This document shows positions 1 through 6,340 of a stretch of 6,434 nt of DNA, in pieces; the first letter of the stretch is position 1, and each line of letters begins with the position of its first letter. The notes under the pieces are model-generated. The model ran no database searches, was not told where the DNA came from, and saw nothing but the letters and a program-made list of their open reading frames with translations. Position numbers and translations under genes: made by a program. Source of the stretch: Thermoplasmata archaeon. Its GTDB lineage: Archaea; Thermoplasmatota; Thermoplasmata; GCA-020350865. The stretch covers positions 1,525,266-1,531,699 of the forward strand of contig CP070726.1 in assembly GCA_020350865.1 (NCBI GenBank), read 5' to 3'.

Positions 1-1
1 C

Positions 2-3000
2 CCTTTTGTTACTGATCTGAGTGGAAGGATCAAATGGATAACAATAATTGAATATACAGATAGTGCTACAGCGGATGTAATTACCCACAATCCGTACACC
101 ATTACTGTAATCCATGACGAACATTACCCGAATTCAACGTTAAAAAGTATCGAATCTTCCACACAAATCCAGATAAACATGGACCTGATCAAAAGAGACC
201 TGACGACCACCCCCGCAGACATCACGTTCACCCCTCAAGGTGTTCCCGTAGCAGGTGAGGAACTCTGGGTTAAGGCCAGAATATACAACGTCGAGGTGGA
301 CATAGCCGAGGAAGTCCGCGTTGTGATTATTGACGATGGCCCAGAGGGCCGCCAGGAGATTCACAATGCATCCATCAGTAAGATACTGGGGGGTGAGTAC
401 AAGAACGCAGTCAACGTGTGGAGCCCAAAGCCTGGAGTACACACGATTGAGGTAACCATAGATCCTCTCAATGAAATCAGAGAAATCAACAGCACCACAG
501 GAGAAAGCGGTGCCGAGAACAACAACGATGCATCTGTAGAACTTTCGGTCAATGCAAGGCCAATTGTGAACATATCAGAGCCGACAGGTAATGCCGAGGT
601 TAATGGGACGATAACAATAGAAGGCACATCATGGGATGATACAGCAGATAACGCCCTTCCGGGAAATGACATTGCTCGTATAGATGTAAGGTTAGCGGGA
701 TACGAATGGATTGAGTTGTATCCTCCTTATATTTATAACTCGAGCTCGGGAGGTTGGGATTGGTTCTACGATTGGGACACGAATTACTGGAACACCACCC
801 AACTTTCGGATGGCAACTACACCCTGCAAGCCAAGGCCTGGGACAACTATCATAATTCCACAATATACAATGTTCCTATCACCATAAACAACACAAAGGG
901 CAACACCCCGCCGAATGCGAGAATCAACGAGCCTGATAACAATACGGCATTTGATGTCAACGATGAGATAACCTTCAATGCTTCGGACTCGGATGATGAC
1001 CAGACCGCTCATGAGGATCTGATATTTTCATGGGACTTCTATGACCAGGTGGACTCAAACGGGGACGGAGACCCCACAAATGATGGTGATGCTTTCGGTA
1101 ACATAACAACCCACGCCTACGATAAAAAGGCCACATACAACATCACACTGAATGTGACGGATGAGGGTGGGCTATATAACACGACATCTGTGACGGTGTT
1201 TATCAATAACTACAAGCCTGTAGTTCTCATGACAGTGAGCGATACCACACCCTATGTGAACGACACAGTCACTTTCAATGCAACTGAAACCTATGATCCC
1301 GATGGAACATATGACGAGTTGGTATATGAATTCGATTTTGGAGACGGAACGATTGTCTACAGAAGCTGGCCCCAGGAACCTGTGGTGAACCACACTTACA
1401 CGAGCGTTGATTCATACAATGCCACCCTAACAGTCACTGATTATTATTCATCCAACTCCACTTCCATTTCAATGGATGTGGGGCCCAATATGGTTCCCGA
1501 TGCTGAGATCACCTCCCCCACCGAGGGGAATACCTTCGATGTAAACGAGACAATACTGTTCAATGGCAACACATCGTCCGACCCAAATGATGAGAACCTG
1601 ATATACCACTGGGATTTTGGAGATGACAACTCGTATGAGGAGAGTCCAACCTCCTATCCCGATGGCGCATATGACGGTAAAACCACCTATTATTACAATC
1701 AGACCGGCCCGTTCCCGTTGTACGAATATACTGTATCCTTAACAGTAACAGACGATGAAGGAATGGATAACACGGAAACGGTGACCATAGCGGTCAACAA
1801 CTATGCTCCCGTGGCCATCGCAACCTCGAATGTCACCGAGGCAGATACCAACGAGAGCATCACCTTTGACGGCTCTGGATCTTATGATCCTGACTCATGG
1901 GGTGCCATAACTAGCTATGTCTGGGACTTTGACGACGGCACGGGCCAGCAATTTGGGCAGGTAGTGATCCATGAGTTCGCCGAGGACGGCATGTACAATG
2001 TGACACTGACGGTCTACGATAACAATCCCGGCGATCCAGCCAATGACACAGACTGGGTAATCATTTCCATTGCGAACCGCGACCCGGTAATCGAGGGTGT
2101 GACCGTTGAACCTGAGTTCCCCATTGTCGGAGAGAATATCTATATTAATGTGACTGCCTCGGATGAGGATGGGTACATCGTGGAATATACCTGGAATTTC
2201 GGTGACTCCAGTTCATACTCCGAGGACGAAATCGACCACCTGGATGGCGCTTTCGACGGCAATACATATCACAGCTATTCAGAGCGGCGCACATATAATG
2301 TCCTCATAACGGTGGTTGACGATGATGATATGACCAATGAAACAATTATTTCAGTAACCCTGTACAACGCATTACCTGAGGTGGAAATCATATCTCCTTC
2401 GGAAGACCAAGACGTCAAGGAGGTGGTCACCATTTCCGGGACCGCCTCAGACACAGACGGCTTTGTTAACAAGGTTGAGGTCAAGATAGATGACGGCGAC
2501 TGGGACCTGGCAGAAGACACCTCAGGTGATAGTTCATGGTCCACATGGGAGTACGACTGGGACACCGGGGACGGGGTGTTCAACGGCAACCACACCATCT
2601 TTGCCAGAGCGTATGATAATGATGAAGGATATTCCGAACCGCCTGAGGAGGTCCCAGTGAACGTGAACAACGACCCTACCAGCATTACGGTGTCCGTTAA
2701 CCTGGATCCGGAATCGGTGGAGGAAGGGGGCAATGTGACCGTTTTTGGTGATGCCATCTACAACACGGGGGATCCGGTGGATTTTGCGTCAATAAATGTC
2801 ACCATTCTCACGGAATCCGGGGGTTGGGACACAACTGGAGAGGAAGACGGCTCGTATTCGCTGTATATCACTGCCCCTGATGAGGCAAAGACATACACGG
2901 TAAAGGTCAGGGCGGAAAAGGACGAAATCTCTGGCAGCGCCCAGAAGAGCCTGACGGTCATGGCCCCACCCGACAGGCCCGACCTTACCCTGACTACCAA

Positions 3001-3919
3001 CGACATCGATTTCAATCCATCTTCACCCTTTTCCGGGGAGACGGTCCAGATAACGATCACGGTGCGAAACGAAGGTAAGGTTCAGGCAAACAACATACTG
3101 GTGAACGTATACGACGACGATCCCGCTACAGGGAACAAAATCGGCTCCACCACAGCATCTGTTTCGGCAAACAGCAACAACGATGTGACAGTGGATTGGA
3201 CCACCACCGGTGTCACGGGTACATTGACCGTATATGTGGTTTTGGACCCCAACGACGCGGTTGATGAGGAGGACGAGGCCAACAACGAGGCCTCCAAGCC
3301 CATCACCATCAAGGGCAGGCCGGACTTCGCAATCGAGGATCAGGACATCTCATTTTCGAAGACCACATTGAAGGTTGGGGATACCATATCCATCCGGGTC
3401 AACATACATAACGACGGCTCGGAAAGGGATTCCGTGAATTACGAGGTATGGGACGGAGATCCCTCTGCGGGAGGCTCATTGATCGAAGAAGGCATCGAAA
3501 CAATAGCTGAGAACAACGAGAAGACGGTGGTTGTGCAGTGGACGCCGGAGGAGGGCGGTGAACACGAGATATTTGTGGTGCTGGATCCGGGGGAGGATGT
3601 GGACGAGATTGACGAGGATAACAACGAAGCACAGGCATCTATCACCGTTGAAGGGGACGATGGGGACGGGGGCGGCATACCCAGCTGGTTGTATATGGCA
3701 ATGTTTGTTGTGGCAATCGCTGTGGTGGTGATTTTGATATTCCTGTATTACAGGGGTAGGGAACCGAAACAGCATCAAAAAATGCCGGTGGCACAGGTTG
3801 TGCAAAAGCAGCCCACTCAGAAAGCCAAAACTGTGCCTGCAAAGGAGGAGAAGACAAAAAAGGAAGAAGAGGCACCCAAGGATCTGATGGAAAGTCACGG
3901 TGGGATAAGGTTCGGATAG
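2..3919 (+). CDS. Giant PKD/CARDB/Ig-like cell-surface protein with C-terminal membrane anchor (5' partial)
   Basis: The reading frame is open to the left edge, so the N-terminus is missing; the ATG at 179 has no ribosome binding site and lies inside the protein. The visible 1305 residues show, approximately: remnant of an upstream beta domain (1-60); CARDB (63-185); Ig-like (186-297); five PKD domains (303-789) with WDF/FDFGDG-type cores; Ig-like (790-891); another beta-sandwich (892-987); two CARDB domains (991-1105, 1106-1218), each ending in the LDP...vDE.dE.NNEA signature; an acidic Gly-rich spacer; one transmembrane helix (1226-1251, IPSWLYMAMFVVAIAVVV onward); and a Lys/Glu/Gln-rich tail (1252-1305). 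Thirty-three N-x-S/T sequons fit an exported, N-glycosylated protein. Such domains mediate adhesion, scaffolding or sugar binding at archaeal surfaces; no catalytic domain is visible, though one could lie in the missing part. The zinc-ribbon membrane protein follows directly, probably in the same operon. Architecture is certain; function is not known. Confidence 0.93.
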   Translation, partial: PFVTDLSGRIKWITIIEYTDSATADVITHNPYTITVIHDEHYPNSTLKSIESSTQIQINMDLIKRDLTTTPADITFTPQGVPVAGEELWVKARIYNVEVDIAEEVRVVIIDDGPEGRQEIHNASISKILGGEYKNAVNVWSPKPGVHTIEVTIDPLNEIREINSTTGESGAENNNDASVELSVNARPIVNISEPTGNAEVNGTITIEGTSWDDTADNALPGNDIARIDVRLAGYEWIELYPPYIYNSSSGGWDWFYDWDTNYWNTTQLSDGNYTLQAKAWDNYHNSTIYNVPITINNTKGNTPPNARINEPDNNTAFDVNDEITFNASDSDDDQTAHEDLIFSWDFYDQVDSNGDGDPTNDGDAFGNITTHAYDKKATYNITLNVTDEGGLYNTTSVTVFINNYKPVVLMTVSDTTPYVNDTVTFNATETYDPDGTYDELVYEFDFGDGTIVYRSWPQEPVVNHTYTSVDSYNATLTVTDYYSSNSTSISMDVGPNMVPDAEITSPTEGNTFDVNETILFNGNTSSDPNDENLIYHWDFGDDNSYEESPTSYPDGAYDGKTTYYYNQTGPFPLYEYTVSLTVTDDEGMDNTETVTIAVNNYAPVAIATSNVTEADTNESITFDGSGSYDPDSWGAITSYVWDFDDGTGQQFGQVVIHEFAEDGMYNVTLTVYDNNPGDPANDTDWVIISIANRDPVIEGVTVEPEFPIVGENIYINVTASDEDGYIVEYTWNFGDSSSYSEDEIDHLDGAFDGNTYHSYSERRTYNVLITVVDDDDMTNETIISVTLYNALPEVEIISPSEDQDVKEVVTISGTASDTDGFVNKVEVKIDDGDWDLAEDTSGDSSWSTWEYDWDTGDGVFNGNHTIFARAYDNDEGYSEPPEEVPVNVNNDPTSITVSVNLDPESVEEGGNVTVFGDAIYNTGDPVDFASINVTILTESGGWDTTGEEDGSYSLYITAPDEAKTYTVKVRAEKDEISGSAQKSLTVMAPPDRPDLTLTTNDIDFNPSSPFSGETVQITITVRNEGKVQANNILVNVYDDDPATGNKIGSTTASVSANSNNDVTVDWTTTGVTGTLTVYVVLDPNDAVDEEDEANNEASKPITIKGRPDFAIEDQDISFSKTTLKVGDTISIRVNIHNDGSERDSVNYEVWDGDPSAGGSLIEEGIETIAENNEKTVVVQWTPEEGGEHEIFVVLDPGEDVDEIDEDNNEAQASITVEGDDGDGGGIPSWLYMAMFVVAIAVVVILIFLYYRGREPKQHQKMPVAQVVQKQPTQKAKTVPAKEEKTKKEEEAPKDLMESHGGIRFG
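908..2368 (+). repeat. Array of five tandem PKD domains within the surface protein
   Basis: Five consecutive beta-sandwich units of about 90-105 residues each carry a PKD core: SWDFYDQ, EFDFGDG, HWDFGDD, VWDFDDG and TWNFGDS. Each core is followed by a strand of the type YN[VIA]TLTVTD and a short N-N/A-N boundary before the next unit. The repeats are diverged at DNA level, so this is an old protein-level duplication, not a recent tandem repeat. Unit 1 contains a Ca2+-loop-like insertion (DSNGDGDPTND). Units 3 and 5 share a DGA[YF]DGxT insertion that units 2 and 4 lack. The array is bracketed by two Ig-like domains that resemble each other. Confidence 0.85.
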
Positions 3920-3938
3920 CCAATGTATGGGCGGGCGA

Positions 3939-3944
3939 GGAGGG
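3939..3944 (+). promoter_or_regulatory. Ribosome binding site that selects the TTG start of the zinc-ribbon membrane protein
   Basis: GGAGGG lies six bases before the TTG at 3951, a good match to the archaeal anti-Shine-Dalgarno sequence at normal spacing. The alternative ATG at 3927 has no such motif before it, and this site would then lie inside the coding region. The site therefore favours TTG 3951. Confidence 0.7.
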
Positions 3945-3950
3945 CAGAAA

Positions 3951-5075
3951 TTGAAGTTGCTCAAGATACTGTGTTTATGCATGGTTGCAATCAGTATGTT
4001 CCTTTTTCTGGATTCAAACGGATGCAGGGCCCAAGAAACGGAGTCCAAAGCCGCTGTTAAATTTCAATCTCAGGAAAGGGAAATCGATTACCACCCATCA
4101 AGTGCGGATTACGTCATTATCACAGGCTCGGTTCATCTGAACCTAAGCGGGAACGAAACGGCCTATGCGGAGCTCGAAGCGGATGCCGGAGGCTGGTATG
4201 CTGCTTTATCCCCTGTTTCCTTTTTTGCGGGAAATTTCTCAAATATCCACAACTTTACTGTGACGGTGTTCATTCCAAAAGAGGCCAAGGGAGGGGTGGA
4301 GCAGACCTTAAATGTCACCGGAAACCTCACAATGTTGGGTAATGCCAGCGGCAAATACAAAATAGAAGCCGATTCTATGCTCATCAGGGTGAATCCGTAC
4401 CACTCTGTGGGTATGGAATTCTCCCATCCATTCATCCAGTTGGGACCCTCCCAGAAGGTCTCATTTTCGGCTACAGTTAACAATTTCGGCGGGGCTGGGT
4501 TGTACGAATTCAAAATCAAGCACAAAAAGCGACTTGAAGAAAACAGATGGGAAGTGAGAATAGAACCTTCGCAGATATATCTGCCTTTAGGGGAGCAAAG
4601 GACCGTGAATATGACTGTTCGGGCCCCTGATTACTGGGTCATCTGGGCGGACTATGTGGAGGGCATTGGTATAAATATTTCGGAAGCAAACGGAACCGTA
4701 TTAGAGACGGCATGGGTTCACATCAACGTCAGGGGTTATTATATCGGGGGATTTGAGTGGGTTTGCTGTCCTTTGATTACCATTGTGATTGCAGTGATGA
4801 TCGTGCAGTTCATCAAGGGGGCGCTCAAGGAGCCAAAGACCACGTATCCCGGTAAGAACATTCAGCTCCTCAGGTTGAAGAAGAGAAAAATGAAGATGGA
4901 AATCATCATGAAAAGGATCGATGAGAAGATCAAGAGCCTTGAGGAGCAAGATGAGGAGGATTCCTCAAGGGAAATCCCGTCAAAGGAGTGCCCGGTCTGC
5001 TCCTCAGCCGATGTAAGACCACATCTTTTGGGCAAATACAAATGCAATTCCTGCGGACATTTCTTTGGAAAATAG
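3951..5075 (+). CDS. Secreted-type membrane protein with Ig-like ectodomain, one TM helix, cytoplasmic coiled coil and C-terminal zinc ribbon
   Basis: I place the start at TTG 3951 (374 residues). It sits six bases after GGAGGG and puts the signal peptide (MKLLKILCLCMVAISMFLFL..., likely cleaved after CRA near residue 27) at the extreme N-terminus. ATG 3927 would add eight residues (MGGRGGQK). The ectodomain (about 30-262) has two beta-sandwich regions reminiscent of NEW3/CARDB-like Ig folds; the second contains EPSQIYLPLGEQRTVNMTV. All ten N-x-S/T sequons are here. A transmembrane helix (about 269-287) is followed by a strongly basic helix that turns acidic (300-340, probably coiled coil). 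The zinc ribbon (347-368) is CPVC, 14 residues, then CNSC. Topology should be outside-in with the zinc ribbon in the cytoplasm. The gene starts 31 bases after the surface-protein gene stops, so the two are probably co-transcribed. The function is not recognised; the ribbon could bind protein or nucleic acid. Confidence 0.88.
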   Translation: MKLLKILCLCMVAISMFLFLDSNGCRAQETESKAAVKFQSQEREIDYHPSSADYVIITGSVHLNLSGNETAYAELEADAGGWYAALSPVSFFAGNFSNIHNFTVTVFIPKEAKGGVEQTLNVTGNLTMLGNASGKYKIEADSMLIRVNPYHSVGMEFSHPFIQLGPSQKVSFSATVNNFGGAGLYEFKIKHKKRLEENRWEVRIEPSQIYLPLGEQRTVNMTVRAPDYWVIWADYVEGIGINISEANGTVLETAWVHINVRGYYIGGFEWVCCPLITIVIAVMIVQFIKGALKEPKTTYPGKNIQLLRLKKRKMKMEIIMKRIDEKIKSLEEQDEEDSSREIPSKECPVCSSADVRPHLLGKYKCNSCGHFFGK

Positions 5076-5080
5076 GATTA

Positions 5081-5092
5081 TTAAAAGAAATC
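5081..5092 (-). terminator. Possible T-rich terminator of the swivel-Nudix gene
   Basis: On the - strand, about 43 bases after the TGA of the swivel-Nudix gene, the sequence reads gatttcttttaa, a pyrimidine tract of the sort archaeal RNA polymerase terminates on. It lies in the 59-base gap between the two converging genes (5076-5134), which holds no other signal that I can see. No clear hairpin is present. The call is weak. Confidence 0.3.
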
Positions 5093-5134
5093 ACCACTGC
5101 TTCCTTAACAGGATTTTGGCTCCAGCAAAGGCTA

Positions 5135-5974
5135 TCACTCGTTTAAAACGAAAACACTCTCCATGGTCTCCTTGAGCTTCGGAACAGTGGAGTAGCTTTC
5201 AATGTCCTCGGGATAGATCCATTTGAACTCGATATGCTCCCAGTCAAGCTGTATATCCGGTGTTTTGGCCTCGAAGAGAAACGGATGCACTGTCCAGATG
5301 ATGCCCTTGTCCCTTGCATACAGCACCTTTCCCTTTCTCACGAAGGCGAATTCGTCCCGGTTAAGGCCCAGCTCCTCGGATATCTCCCTGAGGGCGGTTT
5401 TATCTGCCGTCTCGCCCTTCTCCATATAACCTGATACACAGGCCCATCTGCCCTTGTATGTGCCCACATCGTCGCTTCGCTTGAGAATGAGCACCTTCCC
5501 TTTGGAAGTGATGACGCTCGTGGTAACATTCTTCAGTACGACATTTTTCAAAACAACGAATCCGTTTGTCCCGCTTACAACCACATCGTCTCCCGTTTCC
5601 AGAAGTGATATGTCCAATCTGTCCACGGCGGGAATCCCGGCACTGGCTGCATCCTGTGTAACGGTTATATTAAGGGCTTCAGAAACAATGGCAACGGGAG
5701 CCAACTTCTTTTTTTTCAGTTTCATCAGGGGCTGGGTGTAGTCCTTTGCCTTTTTTGCATGAGGGAAAATGAGAACCCTCTGGCTTACGCTTTCACCCAT
5801 AATTCCGCTCTCTCTACTGAGTATCTCGGAAGTTTCGGGGTTCACATCACGGACCAGGGACAGGGCTTTTCGGCTCTTCAGAACGGCCCCCTCCACCTTG
5901 CCCTTTGATTTTGCCCTTCCCTTGAGCCTTAGATCTCCTTCCTCAGTGGCTACGATGCGGTCCTCCTCATTCAT
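5135..5974 (-). CDS. Fusion of PMDh-S/AcnX-type swivel domain (DUF126-like) with a Nudix hydrolase domain
   Basis: I choose ATG 5974 (279 residues). A TTG at 6082 would add 36 residues, but those codons have only 10 of 35 G/C third positions, against 21 of 35 just after the ATG, and no well-spaced ribosome binding site. Residues about 15-146 resemble the small subunit of archaeal phosphomevalonate dehydratase: LKGRAKSKGKVEGAVL, NPETSEIL, GESVSQRVLIFP, AGIPAVDRLD, TGDDVVVSGTNG. That enzyme dehydrates mevalonate 5-phosphate in the archaeal mevalonate route. The Ser/Gly-rich loop expected after the FP motif is here HAKKAKDYTQ, so this half is probably not catalytic. Residues 147-279 are a Nudix domain with a perfect box, G182-x5-E-x7-REISEELGL204, preceded by GTYKGRWACVSG and followed by FKWIYPEDI. 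It should hydrolyse a diphosphate linked to a nucleoside or other group; the substrate is unknown. The 72-residue gene lies upstream on the same strand. Confidence 0.88.
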   Translation of the reverse strand: MNEEDRIVATEEGDLRLKGRAKSKGKVEGAVLKSRKALSLVRDVNPETSEILSRESGIMGESVSQRVLIFPHAKKAKDYTQPLMKLKKKKLAPVAIVSEALNITVTQDAASAGIPAVDRLDISLLETGDDVVVSGTNGFVVLKNVVLKNVTTSVITSKGKVLILKRSDDVGTYKGRWACVSGYMEKGETADKTALREISEELGLNRDEFAFVRKGKVLYARDKGIIWTVHPFLFEAKTPDIQLDWEHIEFKWIYPEDIESYSTVPKLKETMESVFVLNE

Positions 5975-6078
5975 ATGAGGTTCAACTCCATCATAAATTG
6001 GGCAAACAGATATTCGCTTGTCTTCGCGTGTTTTCCCAGATCCCTTGGCTTCAAATGGGTATAGATTATCCGGAACCC

Positions 6079-6297
6079 TCAATCCTCTCTTTCAGATGAG
6101 GCCCTGTAGTTGATCTCGTGTTCGATTGCAATGAACTTGTCGGCTATTTGATGCATTGTTGGTGCGTTCAGCGAGAGCACGGCTTCGGTAAGAAGCCCTC
6201 TTAAAAGGCGCTTTAAAGTCTCCTTATCCAGGTCAATGGCAGCCTCAACAAGCCCTTCAACAATCTCCTTTTCATCGATTTCTATGGTTATTTTCAT
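6079..6297 (-). CDS. Small acidic helical protein of unknown function (72 aa)
   Basis: ATG 6297 is chosen because GAGGTG lies six bases upstream. A GTG at 6306 in the same frame would overlap that site and add only three residues. The protein starts with a short strand (MKITIEID), followed by amphipathic helices (KEIVEGLVEAAIDL, KETLKRLLRGLLTEAVLSL, then a region around APTMHQIADKFIAIEHEI) and a polar end (SSERED). It has no cysteine, no membrane segment and no signal peptide, so it is probably a small cytoplasmic helical or oligomeric protein. I recognise no family. It has its own promoter-like sequence with a dyad, and is followed on the same strand by the swivel-Nudix gene after about 104 bases (or with a 3-base overlap if that gene starts at TTG 6082), so they may share a transcript. 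Confidence 0.75.
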   Translation of the reverse strand: MKITIEIDEKEIVEGLVEAAIDLDKETLKRLLRGLLTEAVLSLNAPTMHQIADKFIAIEHEINYRASSERED

Positions 6298-6303
6298 GCC
6301 CTC

Positions 6304-6309
6304 CACCTC
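6304..6309 (-). promoter_or_regulatory. Ribosome binding site of the 72-residue protein
   Basis: On the - strand GAGGTG is followed by six bases (GAGGGC) and then ATG 6297. The match to the archaeal anti-Shine-Dalgarno sequence (complement GGAGGTGA) and the spacing are good, and this decides the start in favour of ATG 6297 over GTG 6306. Confidence 0.7.
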
Positions 6310-6313
6310 TTGA

Positions 6314-6338
6314 GTTTTCCATCGTGATAGTGGAAAAC
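6314..6338 (-). promoter_or_regulatory. 25-bp dyad, candidate operator over the start site of the small gene
   Basis: GTTTTCCA (6314-6321), nine bases, then TGGAAAAC (6331-6338): two perfect 8-base arms whose centres lie 17 bases apart. The dyad sits directly downstream of the TATA-like element and upstream of the ribosome binding site, where the transcript is expected to begin (about 6316-6320). A dimeric repressor bound here would block polymerase. If the whole dyad is transcribed it could instead form a hairpin in the leader. The symmetry is seen in the sequence; the regulatory role is inferred from position. Confidence 0.5.
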
Positions 6339-6340
6339 CC

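Noticed and set aside
3951..4040. Lipoprotein signal peptide in the zinc-ribbon protein
   Set aside because: A cysteine follows the hydrophobic segment (SNGC), but the residues before it do not fit a lipobox, and the protein already has a membrane helix. An ordinary cleaved signal peptide fits better.
3399..4048. Long open frames on the - strand opposite the end of the surface-protein gene
   Set aside because: They lie entirely opposite strongly supported domains and a membrane segment, have Pro/Ser/His/Arg-rich low-complexity translations and no ribosome binding sites. They are shadows of the + strand genes.
5640..5974. PEP-utilising phosphohistidine swivel domain
   Set aside because: The end of the domain (GIPAVDRLD...TGDDVVVSGTNGFVVL) resembles this fold, but the TSHAAI-type histidine motif is missing and the N-terminal part (KGKVEGAVL, NPETSEIL, GESVSQRVLIFP) fits the PMDh-S family much better.
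6061..6073. Separate promoter for the swivel-Nudix gene (ATAATCTATA on the - strand)
   Set aside because: It is AT-rich but has no convincing BRE, and a long leader would follow. The gene may equally be read from the promoter of the small gene.
6079..6297. Ribbon-helix-helix DNA-binding protein
   Set aside because: The strand-helix-helix order of the first 45 residues looks similar, but the strand (MKITIEID) is acidic where these regulators carry basic or polar DNA-contacting residues, and the usual turn between the helices is absent.
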